Source: Ruegeria sp. R13_0 | Lineage (GTDB): Bacteria; Pseudomonadota; Alphaproteobacteria; Rhodobacterales; Rhodobacteraceae | Assembly (NCBI RefSeq): GCF_017743995.1 | Contig: NZ_JAGHRB010000002.1 | Coordinates: 62,001 to 126,000 of the forward strand | Length of the DNA stretch: 64,000 bases | Direction: 5' to 3' | Shown: one piece after another, positions 54,123 through 62,942 of the stretch | How positions within the stretch are numbered: the stretch's first letter is position 1 | How the letters are laid out: every line of letters begins with the position of its first letter | Notes under the pieces: model-generated | The model's database searches: none | Seen by the model: the letters and a program-made list of their open reading frames with translations, nothing else | What the model was told of the DNA's origin: nothing | Translations under genes and position numbers: made by a program

Positions 54123-55406
54123 ATGCTGGAAACCAATCCTGACGCCCGCAAAATCGCCGTGATTGGGTTGGGCTATGTCGGCCTGCCGCTGGCGGTCGCT
54201 TTTGGAAAAATCGGCCCCGTGGTCGGGTTTGATATCAACGCCGCACGTATCGACGCCTTGCGCAATGGCAAGGACGCAACGCAAGAGGTTGAACTAGAAG
54301 ACCTTGCCGCCGCATCAGGCCTGAGTTTCACCACGCAAGCGTCCGACCTTGCGGAGTGCGACACATTCATCGTAACGGTGCCCACCCCAATCACCGCAGG
54401 CAAACAACCTGATTTGTCGCCTTTACTCGCGGCCTCGGAAACCGTGGGAAAGGTCCTGAAACCGGGCGATCTGGTGATCTACGAATCCACTGTCTACCCC
54501 GGCGCGACCGAGGAAGATTGTGTGCCAGTGCTGGAGCGTACCTCGGGCCTGAGTTTCAACACTGATTTCTTTGCCGGTTACAGCCCCGAACGGATCAATC
54601 CCGGCGACAAGACCCATCGGATCGCGGATATCTGCAAGGTGACCTCGGGCTCGACCCCGCAGGTGGCGGATCTGGTCGACGCCCTCTATGCGCGGATCAT
54701 CACCGCCGGAACGCACAAGGCCGAAAGCATCCGCGTGGCTGAGGCTGCAAAGGTGATCGAAAACACTCAGCGTGACCTGAACATCGCGCTGGTGAATGAA
54801 CTGGCGATGATTTTCGGACGTATGGAGATCGACACCGAGGCCGTTTTGCGTGCGGCGGGAACCAAGTGGAACTTCCTGCCCTTCCGCCCCGGTCTGGTCG
54901 GCGGGCACTGTATCGGCGTGGACCCCTACTACCTGACCCACAAGGCCGAGGCCGTGGGCCATCACCCTCAGATCATTCTGGCCGGGCGGCGGCTGAACGA
55001 TCGGATGGGCAGTTATGTTGTGTCTCAACTGGTCAAACGCATGACCCGCAACGGCATCAATGTCGGTGCGGCACGGGTTCTGGTTCTCGGCCTGACCTTT
55101 AAGGAAAACTGTCCTGACCTGCGGAACACACGCGTCGTTGATATCATTGAGGAATTGCAGAGCTATGGCATTAGCGTTGATGTCCACGATCCCCATGCCG
55201 ACCCCGTCGCAGCCGAGGCTGAATACGGCCTCTCGCTTTCAAGTTGCCCTCAGGACGGAACTTATGATGCAGTCGTTCTGGCCGTCGCGCATCAGGAATA
55301 CAAAGACGCTGATCCGTCAACATTCCGAGCCTACGGCAAACCCAACAGCGTGGTGTTCGACATCAAGTCCTGCCTGCCAAGGGACGCGAGTGACTTGAGG
55401 CTCTGA
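54123..55406 (+). CDS. Nucleotide sugar 6-dehydrogenase (UDP-GlcNAc/UDP-Glc dehydrogenase, TviB/WbpA-like)
   Basis: Oxidises the C6 of a UDP-hexose to the uronic acid with two NAD+. The 427-residue protein has [16 protein letters not shown] at the N terminus, [26 protein letters not shown], the central [20 protein letters not shown] with Gly-His-Cys-Ile-Gly-Val-Asp next (catalytic Cys), and a C-terminal ADP-type domain [38 protein letters not shown] is typical of the TviB/WbpA/WbpO group acting on N-acetylhexosamines, but UDP-glucose cannot be excluded. Last gene before a bidirectional terminator. Confidence 0.88.
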   Translation: MLETNPDARKIAVIGLGYVGLPLAVAFGKIGPVVGFDINAARIDALRNGKDATQEVELEDLAAASGLSFTTQASDLAECDTFIVTVPTPITAGKQPDLSPLLAASETVGKVLKPGDLVIYESTVYPGATEEDCVPVLERTSGLSFNTDFFAGYSPERINPGDKTHRIADICKVTSGSTPQVADLVDALYARIITAGTHKAESIRVAEAAKVIENTQRDLNIALVNELAMIFGRMEIDTEAVLRAAGTKWNFLPFRPGLVGGHCIGVDPYYLTHKAEAVGHHPQIILAGRRLNDRMGSYVVSQLVKRMTRNGINVGAARVLVLGLTFKENCPDLRNTRVVDIIEELQSYGISVDVHDPHADPVAAEAEYGLSLSSCPQDGTYDAVVLAVAHQEYKDADPSTFRAYGKPNSVVFDIKSCLPRDASDLRL

Positions 55407-55424
55407 CGCGGTCTGGAGTCCAAC

Positions 55425-55456
55425 AAAAAAAGCCGGCGCACCATGCGCCGGCTTTT
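55425..55456. terminator. Bidirectional Rho-independent terminator
   Basis: Seven A precede AGCCGGCGCA (55431-55440), a three-base loop, TGCGCCGGCT (55444-55453) and four T. The perfect 10-bp stem with A- and T-tracts serves both the plus-strand sugar dehydrogenase gene and the minus-strand nqr operon, whose stop is at 55462. Confidence 0.93.
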
Positions 55457-55461
55457 GTCTC

Positions 55462-56685
55462 TCACCCGCCGAAATCGTCGAGCATGATGTCTTCGCGGTC
55501 CACACCCAAATCCAGCAGCATGTTGATGACCGACTGGTTCATGATTGGAGGACCACACATGTAGAACTCGCAATCTTCTGGCGCGGGGTGGTTCTTGAGG
55601 TATTCCTCGAACAGAACGTTGTGGATGAAGCCGGTATAGCCCTTCCAATCGTCCTCGGGCTGCGCGTCCGACAGGGCGACGTGCCAATCGAAATTGTCGA
55701 ACTCTTCGGCCAGTTGGTCGAAATCCTCGACAAAGAACATCTCTTTCTTCGAACGCGCACCGTACCAGAAGCTGATCTTTCGATCGCGGTTCTCAAGACG
55801 CTTGAGCTGGTCAAAGATGTGGCTGCGCATGGGGGCCATACCCGCACCACCGCCGATGAAGACCATCTCTTTTTGGGTGTCGCGGGCGAAAAACTCACCG
55901 AATGGACCCGAGATGGTGACCTTGTCACCCGGTTTCAGGTTGAAGATGTAGGACGACATCTGACCCGGAGGGATGCCATCGGACCCCGGAGGGGGCGAGG
56001 CAACACGGACGTTAAGCATGATCATGCCCTTTTCGTCCGGATAGTTCGCCATGGAATACGCACGCTCAATCGGTTCTGCGACAACCGACTCATACTGCCA
56101 CAGATTGAAGCGATCCCAATCCTCGCGATATTCCTCTTCCACGTCGAAATCAGTGTATTTCAACTGGTGCGCCGGGGCTTCGATCTGAATGTAGCCACCC
56201 GCGCGGAAGTTCACGTCCTCGCCTTCGGGCAGGTCCAGCGTCAAGGCCTTGATGAAGGTCGCCACGTTCTCGTTCGAACGAACGGTGCATTCCCATTTCT
56301 TGACGCCAAAGACTTCCTCGGGGACTTCAATGTCCATGTCCTGCTTGACCGCAACCTGACAGGACAGACGGTCACCACAGGCCGCTTCACGCTTGGTGAT
56401 GTGGCTTTCCTCGGTTGGCAGGATCGACCCGCCACCGGAATGCACCTTCACCCGGCACTGCGCGCAGGTACCACCGCCACCACAGGCGGAGGGAACGAAC
56501 AGCTTTTCGGCCGCCAAAGTCTGCAACAGCTTGCCACCGGCAGGGACCGAGATGGTCTTTTCACCGTTGATGGTGATGTTCACGTCACCGGTCGAGACCA
56601 GTTTCGAACGGGCCGCCAGAATGATCGTCACCAGCGCGATGACGATCACTGTGAAAAGGGCAACGCCTAAACCAAAAGTTTCCAT
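55462..56685 (-). CDS. nqrF: Na+-NQR subunit F (NADH-oxidising, FAD and 2Fe-2S)
   Basis: Electron-entry subunit of the Na+-translocating NADH:quinone reductase. The 407-residue protein has one N-terminal membrane helix (residues 5-24), a ferredoxin domain with Cys68, Cys74, Cys77 and Cys109 ([11 protein letters not shown] and RLSC), and a flavodoxin-reductase domain: FAD site [15 protein letters not shown]-binding [15 protein letters not shown] and C-terminal [16 protein letters not shown]. The last gene of nqrABCDEF, and separated from nqrE by ten bases. Confidence 0.96.
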   Translation of the reverse strand: METFGLGVALFTVIVIALVTIILAARSKLVSTGDVNITINGEKTISVPAGGKLLQTLAAEKLFVPSACGGGGTCAQCRVKVHSGGGSILPTEESHITKREAACGDRLSCQVAVKQDMDIEVPEEVFGVKKWECTVRSNENVATFIKALTLDLPEGEDVNFRAGGYIQIEAPAHQLKYTDFDVEEEYREDWDRFNLWQYESVVAEPIERAYSMANYPDEKGMIMLNVRVASPPPGSDGIPPGQMSSYIFNLKPGDKVTISGPFGEFFARDTQKEMVFIGGGAGMAPMRSHIFDQLKRLENRDRKISFWYGARSKKEMFFVEDFDQLAEEFDNFDWHVALSDAQPEDDWKGYTGFIHNVLFEEYLKNHPAPEDCEFYMCGPPIMNQSVINMLLDLGVDREDIMLDDFGG

Positions 56686-56695
56686 TCTGCCCTCC

Positions 56696-57304
56696 TTACA
56701 GTTTCACGCCCGAGAAGGACATGAAGGCCATCGCCATCAGACCCGCGGTGATGAAGGTGATCCCCAAACCTTGCAGGCCGTCGGGAATGTCCGAGTATTT
56801 CAGCTTTTCACGAACACCCGCCATTGCGGTGATCGCCAGTGCCCAACCAAAGCCCGATGACAGGCCATAGGTGGTTGCCTCGGCGAAGTTGTAATCCCGT
56901 TCCACCATGAACAGCGAACCACCCAGGATGGCGCAGTTTACCGTGATCAGCGGCAGGAAGATCCCCAGCGCGTTATAAAGCGGCGGGAAATATTTATCCA
57001 AAACCATCTCGAGGATCTGAACCATCGCCGCGATCACGCCGATATACGAGATCAGGCCAAGGAAAGTCAGGTCCACATTCGGGAACCCGGCCCAGGACAA
57101 CGCACCCGGTTTCAGCAGGTAGTTTAGCAGCAGGTTGTTGGCAGGAACGGTGATGGCCTGCACGACCATGACCGATATCCCCAGACCCAGCGCGGTCGAG
57201 ATCTTCTTCGACACGGCGATGAAGGTACACATCCCCAGAAAGAAGCTGAGCGCAAGGTTTTCGACAAAGATGGCCTTTACGGCCAGTGAGATCAGACCTT
57301 CCAT
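56696..57304 (-). CDS. nqrE: Na+-NQR subunit E
   Basis: Integral membrane subunit of 202 residues with six hydrophobic helices, part of the sodium channel and holder of an Fe/FeS centre together with Nqr[21 protein letters not shown] carries the conserved Cys in helix one; [20 protein letters not shown] carries the second Cys. Overlaps the nqrD stop by one base (TGATG). Confidence 0.95.
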   Translation of the reverse strand: MEGLISLAVKAIFVENLALSFFLGMCTFIAVSKKISTALGLGISVMVVQAITVPANNLLLNYLLKPGALSWAGFPNVDLTFLGLISYIGVIAAMVQILEMVLDKYFPPLYNALGIFLPLITVNCAILGGSLFMVERDYNFAEATTYGLSSGFGWALAITAMAGVREKLKYSDIPDGLQGLGITFITAGLMAMAFMSFSGVKL

Positions 57305-57957
57305 CAGTGGGCCTCTACCTGCTGAATTTTGTATTCACGTTCTTCCACCTGGTTCGGCTTCCATGTGCGGAAGGCCCAGATGATCAGACCGATGATGAAG
57401 AACGCCGACGGGGGCAGCAGCAGCATGCCGTTGGGCACGTACCAGCCGCCGTTGTTGACGGTCTCCAGAATGGTGATGCCGAACAGCGACCCGGCGCCGA
57501 ACAGCTCACGAATGAAACCGACCAGCAGCAGGATCAGACCGTAGCCCATACCGTTGCCCATGCCGTCGATAAAGGACGCAACCGGAGGGTTCTTCATGGC
57601 AAATGCCTCGGCGCGGCCCATCACGATACAGTTGGTGATGATCAGGCCGACGAAAACCGACAGGGTTTTCGAGATCTCGAACGCATAAGCCTTGAGGATC
57701 TGGTCCACCAGGATCACCAGCGAGGCGATGATCACCATCTGCACGATGATCCGGATCGAGCCGGGAATCTGGTTGCGCAGGCACGAGATGAAGAAGGACG
57801 AGAACGAGGTCACGAAGATCACCGCCAGCGCCATCACCATCGATACCTGCAGCGACGAGGTTACCGCCAGCGCCGAACAGATGCCCAGCACCTGCAAGGT
57901 GATCGGGTTGTTGTCGACAAGCGGGTCGACTAGCATCTCTTTCTTGGTCTGGGACAT
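57304..57957 (-). CDS. nqrD: Na+-NQR subunit D
   Basis: Membrane subunit of 217 residues, paralogous to NqrE with inverted topology. Cys positions LGICSALAV and [16 protein letters not shown] fit the shared metal-binding role, and [20 protein letters not shown] is conserved. One-base overlaps (TGATG) with nqrC and nqrE. Confidence 0.95.
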   Translation of the reverse strand: MSQTKKEMLVDPLVDNNPITLQVLGICSALAVTSSLQVSMVMALAVIFVTSFSSFFISCLRNQIPGSIRIIVQMVIIASLVILVDQILKAYAFEISKTLSVFVGLIITNCIVMGRAEAFAMKNPPVASFIDGMGNGMGYGLILLLVGFIRELFGAGSLFGITILETVNNGGWYVPNGMLLLPPSAFFIIGLIIWAFRTWKPNQVEEREYKIQQVEAH

Positions 57958-58784
57958 CAGAGCTCTCCTGCTTGCAGTTTGGCCAGAAACGGTGCGTAGC
58001 CCGCATCGCCCATCCAGAATTTCACCAGGTTATCGACACCGACCGAGGTCAGGGTCGCCCCGGCCAACGCGTCGATATAGAAGTCGGGTCCAGCGGCGGG
58101 CTGGGATTTCGACACGGTGATTTGCAGATCACCATTATCGTCACGCAGCTTCTTACCGTTCCACAGCGCCTTCCAGCGCGGGTTGTCCACCTCGGCCCCA
58201 AGGCCGGGGGTCTCACCGTGCTGATAGAATTGCAGGCCGTAAATGTCGTTGCCGTTATTCTCCAAAGCGATAAAACCGTAAAGCGTGGACCACAGGCCAT
58301 AGCCGTGCAGCGGCAGGATAACCTTGTCCAACGCGCCAGCGTCGTCACGAAGCAGGTAGATCACGCGGTAGTTCGACTTGCGGCCGATACCTGCGGGATC
58401 ATCGTCCAGCGCGACGCTCAGCTCGGGGTCGCTTGCAGCAGCGATATCGTCGAACGTGGCCGGGTCGAACTGATCATCCACAAACTCACCGGTCGCCAAC
58501 TCCAGCACATGAGGCTCAAACGCGGCGAAGGCTTCGGTCACGTCGATGCCAGGCTCATAAACGCCCGCCACCTGCAAAACGTTGACCTGCTTGTCCTTCA
58601 GACGGTTGGTCTCCTGCACCGGGCGCAAGCTAACGGCGGCTGCGGACACGACCATTGAGGCGACCAGACAGACAGCAACCGCGATGATAATCGTCTTGCC
58701 GACAGAGTCCGGCGAGGCTGCCAGAAACTTGGCAATTGCGCCTTTAGGTGCCTCGTTTTGATCTGGGGATTGCGTATCAGACAT
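57957..58784 (-). CDS. nqrC: Na+-NQR subunit C (covalent FMN)
   Basis: Membrane-anchored periplasmic subunit of 275 residues. One helix (about residues 31-51) precedes a periplasmic domain; the flavinylation motif is [13 protein letters not shown], with Thr244 the expected FMN-linked residue placed there by Apb[15 protein letters not shown] and [15 protein letters not shown] are typical FMN-domain elements. It overlaps nqrB by eight bases. Confidence 0.95.
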   Translation of the reverse strand: MSDTQSPDQNEAPKGAIAKFLAASPDSVGKTIIIAVAVCLVASMVVSAAAVSLRPVQETNRLKDKQVNVLQVAGVYEPGIDVTEAFAAFEPHVLELATGEFVDDQFDPATFDDIAAASDPELSVALDDDPAGIGRKSNYRVIYLLRDDAGALDKVILPLHGYGLWSTLYGFIALENNGNDIYGLQFYQHGETPGLGAEVDNPRWKALWNGKKLRDDNGDLQITVSKSQPAAGPDFYIDALAGATLTSVGVDNLVKFWMGDAGYAPFLAKLQAGEL

Positions 58785-59985
58785 GGCGACGCGCCCTCCG
58801 TTTGATGTTGGCTTGGACGACGAAGTAGTCGATCAGCGGAGCAAAGACGTTGCCGAACAGAATGGCCAGCATCATGCCTTCTGGGAAAGCCGGGTTAATG
58901 ACACGGATCATCACAACCATGATACCGATCAGCGCGCCATAGATGTAGCGTCCCATGTTGGTGTGGCTGGCCGAAACAGGCTCGGTCACCATGAAGGCCA
59001 GACCGAAGGCATACCCACCGATGACCACATGCCAGTACCAAGGCATCGCGAACATCGGGTTTGTGTCGGAACCGATCAGGTTCAGCAGCAGGGTAAAGCC
59101 AATCGTACCCGCCAGACAGCCGACGATAAGCCGGTAGTTGGCGATCCGCGTGGCCAACAGGAAGGCCAGACCGATCATACAGGCAAGGGTCGAGGTTTCC
59201 CCAAAGCTGCCCTGGATCGAGCCGAAGAACGCGTTCCACCAGGTGATGCCATCAGCCGCCAGCGCCTGAAAGCCCTGCGACGCAGAGACGGACAGGGCAG
59301 TCGCGCCCGAGAACCCATCAACCGGCGTCCAGACTGTGTCACCGGACATGCTCGCCGGATAGGCGAAATACAGGAACGCACGACCAACCAGAGCCGGGTT
59401 CAGGAAGTTCTTGCCGGTGCCGCCAAAAACTTCTTTCCCGATTACAACGCCGAAGATGATGCCCAAGGCCACCTGCCACAAAGGCGCGGTTGCGGGCATG
59501 ATCAGCGTATAAAGCATTGAAGTAACAAGGAAACCCTCGTTCACCTCATGGCCTCGCACAGTGGCAAAGATGACCTCAAAGATACCACCCGCGACAAGTG
59601 TCACGATGTAGATCGGCAGGAAATAGGTCAGCCCGTGCATCACATTGGCAAAGACGCTGGAGGGGTCCAGCGAGATACCAAACATCTGCAACAAGGCAAT
59701 CCGCCATCCGGTCGCCGATTCAGGCCCCAGCAGCGCAATGGCCGAGTTCGCCTGATAGCCGGTATTGTACATCCCCCACAGGATACAGGGGATTGTCGCG
59801 ATCACGACGTAGGTCATGATCCGCTTCATGTCGATATACGACCGAGCATGCGGCGCGGCGGTGGTTACAGTTTTCGGAGTGTAGATGAAGCTTTCCACCA
59901 TCTCATAGATGGGGAAGTACTTCTCGTACTTGCCGCCCTTGGTAAAGTTTGGCTCGATCCGATCAAAGAAGCTGCGCAAACCCAT
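58777..59985 (-). CDS. nqrB: Na+-NQR subunit B (covalent FMN, riboflavin)
   Basis: Largest membrane subunit, 402 residues, about ten hydrophobic helices. The FMN site is GFSGATALSVSA with Thr229, matching Thr236 of Vibrio NqrB. FGGTGKNFLNPALVGRAFLY is a conserved channel element. It is five bases from nqrA. Confidence 0.96.
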   Translation of the reverse strand: MGLRSFFDRIEPNFTKGGKYEKYFPIYEMVESFIYTPKTVTTAAPHARSYIDMKRIMTYVVIATIPCILWGMYNTGYQANSAIALLGPESATGWRIALLQMFGISLDPSSVFANVMHGLTYFLPIYIVTLVAGGIFEVIFATVRGHEVNEGFLVTSMLYTLIMPATAPLWQVALGIIFGVVIGKEVFGGTGKNFLNPALVGRAFLYFAYPASMSGDTVWTPVDGFSGATALSVSASQGFQALAADGITWWNAFFGSIQGSFGETSTLACMIGLAFLLATRIANYRLIVGCLAGTIGFTLLLNLIGSDTNPMFAMPWYWHVVIGGYAFGLAFMVTEPVSASHTNMGRYIYGALIGIMVVMIRVINPAFPEGMMLAILFGNVFAPLIDYFVVQANIKRRARRHV

Positions 59986-59990
59986 TTGGA

Positions 59991-61334
59991 TCAGCCCTCC
60001 TTTTCAATCTTGGCAAGGCAGTCGCGAAGCGCCAGCCCATATTCATATTTCGCCGGACAGGCAAAGCCGACAAGGCCCAGATCCTCTTCGTCCAGCTCCA
60101 GTGCACCCAATGCCTGAGCGGTGTCGGTGTCCATCACCAGCAAGGCCCGCAGCAACTGCGTCGGAAGGTAGTCCTGCGGCATCAGCCGTTCAAACACACC
60201 TGTCGGAACCATCGCGCGACGGCCACCGTTCAGGTTGCTGGTCAGATTATACAGTTTGTTGGACAATGCCGAACCCAGAACCGGTTGGAACGAGTATTTT
60301 GAGGGCATCGGGCGGATCCAGCCCATCGGAATCTGATCGTGGTCTTCCCGGATGATGGTGATCTGACGTGCGAACCGGCCCAGATAGGCGGTCGGTCCCT
60401 CGGCTTGAGTACCCGACAGAACCGAGCCCGAAATAATCCGGGGTGTTCCGTCCAGTTTGATCTCATCCTTCGTCAGCTCATCTGTCGACGCACCCATGGC
60501 GGTACGGATCAAACGCGGTTGACGTGCGCCCGGTCCGGACAGAGCGATCACGATATTCGGGTTCAAATGGCCGGACTGCATCAGACGGCCAATCGCAATG
60601 ACGTCCTGATATCCGATGGTCCAAACCTGCTTGTCGCCTGCAAGCGGCTCCAGGAAATGGATGTGAGTACCTGCCAGACCGGCAGGGTGTGGACCTGCGA
60701 AGGCCGCCGCTTCCACTCCGGCTACGTCTGCGCCGGGGATCGCCTCGCCGTCCTTGTGGCACAGGTAGGTCTTGCCATCCGACAGCTTGGCAACCGCCGC
60801 CAGACCGGCGGCAAAGGCTTCCCCTGCATCGGCGATGATCACGGCGGCGTCCGCAGCCAGCGGCTCGCTGTCCATCGCGGTGACAAAAATTGCTGCTGGT
60901 TTGGTTTCGGGCGTCGGCATTTTCGAATAGGGCCGTGTGCGGAACGCTGTCCAAAGACCCGCCGCGCAGAGTTTCTCTGCCACGCCCTCGGCCGTATCGC
61001 CATTGCCCACGCCCGAGAAATCAACGCCCGCGTCATTCGGGTCGGAGATTTCGATCACAACGCTTTGCAAAACGCGGCGCGCACCCCGGTTGATCTGAAT
61101 GACCTTGCCGGTCATCGGGGCAACCATCATCGCCTCGGGGACGTCCTTGTGGCAGAACAGCGGAGTGCCACGCTGCACCTCATCGCCTTCCTGCACCAGC
61201 ATGCGGGGCTTCAACCCCAAATAGTCGCCGCCCAAAGCCGCAACCTGGCTGAATTCCGGCCCTGGCTGGATCGTTTGATCCGGGGCACCCTCAATCGGCA
61301 ATTCCAGCCCTTTTTTCAGTTTGAAAGTTTGCAT
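59991..61334 (-). CDS. nqrA: Na+-NQR subunit A
   Basis: Peripheral cytoplasmic subunit of 447 residues implicated in quinone binding, first gene of the operon. Family features are the N-terminal LKKGLELPIEGAP, GLKPRMLVQEGDEVQRGTPL, KVIQINRGARRVLQSVVIEI, WTIGYQDVIAIGRL and the C-terminal QPVLGSALSNKLYNL, followed by PTGVFERLMPQDYLPTQLLR. Start at 61334 is the first ATG; a TTG at 61352 has a better-spaced GGAGAG, so the start is uncertain by six residues. Confidence 0.94.
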   Translation of the reverse strand: MQTFKLKKGLELPIEGAPDQTIQPGPEFSQVAALGGDYLGLKPRMLVQEGDEVQRGTPLFCHKDVPEAMMVAPMTGKVIQINRGARRVLQSVVIEISDPNDAGVDFSGVGNGDTAEGVAEKLCAAGLWTAFRTRPYSKMPTPETKPAAIFVTAMDSEPLAADAAVIIADAGEAFAAGLAAVAKLSDGKTYLCHKDGEAIPGADVAGVEAAAFAGPHPAGLAGTHIHFLEPLAGDKQVWTIGYQDVIAIGRLMQSGHLNPNIVIALSGPGARQPRLIRTAMGASTDELTKDEIKLDGTPRIISGSVLSGTQAEGPTAYLGRFARQITIIREDHDQIPMGWIRPMPSKYSFQPVLGSALSNKLYNLTSNLNGGRRAMVPTGVFERLMPQDYLPTQLLRALLVMDTDTAQALGALELDEEDLGLVGFACPAKYEYGLALRDCLAKIEKEG

Positions 61335-61524
61335 CTCGCTACTGTCTTCCAAGCCTCTCTCCTGCGCCAGCTATCATCGCCCAATTAGAAGAGGCATCTG
61401 ATAGCGCGGATGATGAACCGACCGAGTCGCAAAGAGCTATTTGCTGGTCGGAATCCGCAGGCGTGTGTCTGATGTCGGTCCTTTACGCGCCGACGACCAG
61501 AAACGCAAACCCGTTAGGCTCGAA

Positions 61525-61553
61525 ATTATCTATTGTTTGTCACTTTGTCTTAA
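61525..61553 (-). promoter_or_regulatory. Candidate promoter of the nqr operon
   Basis: On the minus strand TTAAGA, 17-base spacer, GATAAT fits a sigma-70 promoter and would leave a leader of roughly 180 bases before nqrA. The remaining gap 61335-61630 shows no gene that I can support. Confidence 0.4.
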
Positions 61554-61630
61554 TCGAATGTTCATATTGGCGCTAACACACCGATATTTTGCCGGTCGCA
61601 CCTCTGTCACATCCAGTGTAAGCAACAAAA

Positions 61631-62746
61631 ATGAGCATGACCCACGACCTTGATATCTTCCTGGTGGCGACACCTGGCCTCGAAACCCCGCTCAGCGCCG
61701 AGGCCACGCAGCACGGATTCGCGGGCGCACGTATCGTGCCCGGCGGCGTCAGCTGTACCGGCGACTGGTCCGAGGTCTGGCGGGCCAACCTCATGCTGCG
61801 CGGTGCCAACAAGGTACTGGTGCGCATCGGCAGCTTTCCAGCCGTCCATCTGGCCCAGCTGGATAAGCGCGCGCGCAAGTTCCCATGGTCTGACTTCCTG
61901 CGCCCCGACGTGCCCATCAAGGTCGAAGCCACCAGCCGAAAGTCCCGAATTTACCATGCCGGGGCCGCACGCCAGCGCATTGATGGCGCAATCTCTGACA
62001 CACTAGGCGCAGCGATTTCTCCCGAGGCCGATCTGCGCGTTCTGCTGCGCATCGAAAGGGATCTCTGCACGCTGTCGATCGACAGCTCAGGCGAGCCGCT
62101 GCACAAGCGCGGGCATAAAACTGCTGTCGCCAAGGCCCCGATGCGCGAGACCATGGCCGCGATGTTCCTGCGCGAATGCGGGTTCGAGGGGACAGAGCCG
62201 GTTCTTGACCCAATGTGCGGCTCGGGCACCTTTGTGATCGAGGCCGCCGAGATCGCCCTTGGGCTGGCGCCGGGACGTTCGCGATCCTTCGCTTTCGAGC
62301 AGCTGTCCGGGTTCGACAAAGCGGCATGGCAGGCAATGCGGAGCGCGTGCCACCCATCCGAAAGCCCCCTTCAGTTCTACGGCTCCGACCGAAATACAGG
62401 CGCTGTCGAGGCCGCCTCTGCCAACGCCGAACAGGCTGGTGTGGCGGAGCATACCCGTTTTCAGCATCGCGCGGTCAGCGATATCAAACCACCCCCCGGA
62501 CCCGCTGGTCTGGTCATCGTGAACCCCCCATACGGCGCGCGGATCGGCGATGAAAAACGTCTGCGTTCGCTCTATGGCAGCCTTGGCAAAACGCTGATGA
62601 ACCGCTTTCAGGGGTGGCGCGTCGGCGTCATCACCAGCGCCCCTGCCCTCGCCCGCGCGACGCGCCTGCCATTTCTGCCCACTGGTCCGTTCGTCGATCA
62701 CGGAGGCACGAAAATTCGCCTGTATAGAACCGAGATTCTACAATAG
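61631..62746 (+). CDS. THUMP-domain RNA methyltransferase (RlmL N-terminal-like)
   Basis: SAM-dependent N2-guanine methyltransferase of 371 residues. Residues about 5-160 are the ferredoxin-like/THUMP RNA-binding part (VATPGLETPLSAEATQHGF, FPWSDFLRPDVPIKVEA), and about 165-370 the methyltransferase with LDPMCGSGTFVIEAAEIALG, FYGSDRNTGAVEAASANAE and the catalytic NPPYGARIGDEKRLRSLYG. It resembles the 23S m2G2445 enzyme RlmL/YcbY without the second domain. Two ATGs, at 61631 and 61637, are both usable; the ribosome site is weak. It runs toward tRNA-Pro. Confidence 0.9.
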   Translation: MSMTHDLDIFLVATPGLETPLSAEATQHGFAGARIVPGGVSCTGDWSEVWRANLMLRGANKVLVRIGSFPAVHLAQLDKRARKFPWSDFLRPDVPIKVEATSRKSRIYHAGAARQRIDGAISDTLGAAISPEADLRVLLRIERDLCTLSIDSSGEPLHKRGHKTAVAKAPMRETMAAMFLRECGFEGTEPVLDPMCGSGTFVIEAAEIALGLAPGRSRSFAFEQLSGFDKAAWQAMRSACHPSESPLQFYGSDRNTGAVEAASANAEQAGVAEHTRFQHRAVSDIKPPPGPAGLVIVNPPYGARIGDEKRLRSLYGSLGKTLMNRFQGWRVGVITSAPALARATRLPFLPTGPFVDHGGTKIRLYRTEILQ

Positions 62747-62795
62747 AGCGTTCAGCCCAACCTAGCCGAGCGCGCCAGGGTTTTTCCAATTTCAC

Positions 62796-62816
62796 GCGCA
62801 AGAATCCCCCTTGCGC
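62796..62816 (+). terminator. Hairpin between the RNA methyltransferase gene and tRNA-Pro
   Basis: Perfect 7-bp stem GCGCAAG / CTTGCGC with a seven-base loop. The TTGCGC of the right arm, with TATAGA at 62832-62837 (15-base spacer), could also be the tRNA promoter. No T-run. Confidence 0.45.
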
Positions 62817-62851
62817 ATCCCAACCCACGCGTATAGACCCGCCGCCACGGT

Positions 62852-62928
62852 CGGAGTGTAGCTCAGCCTGGTAGAGCACTGTCTTCGGGAGGCAGGGGTC
62901 GGAGGTTCGAATCCTCTCACTCCGACCA
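62852..62928 (+). tRNA. tRNA-Pro (anticodon CGG)
   Basis: A 77-base cloverleaf: acceptor CGGAGTG pairs with CACTCCG; D arm GCTC..GAGC; anticodon stem CTGTC/GGCAG around loop TTCGGGA (anticodon CGG); T arm GGAGG-TTCGAAT-CCTCT; discriminator A and encoded CCA. It is the last native gene before a decayed island gene that begins 14 bases away. Confidence 0.95.
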
Positions 62929-62942
62929 ATAAATCCAGACAC

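Noticed and set aside
61441-61653. 70-residue plus-strand protein upstream of the RNA methyltransferase
   Set aside because: It overlaps the nqr promoter region and the methyltransferase start, and lacks a start signal.
62852-62928. Attachment-site duplication within the window
   Set aside because: I find no second copy of the tRNA 3' end; any attR would have to be beyond 64000.
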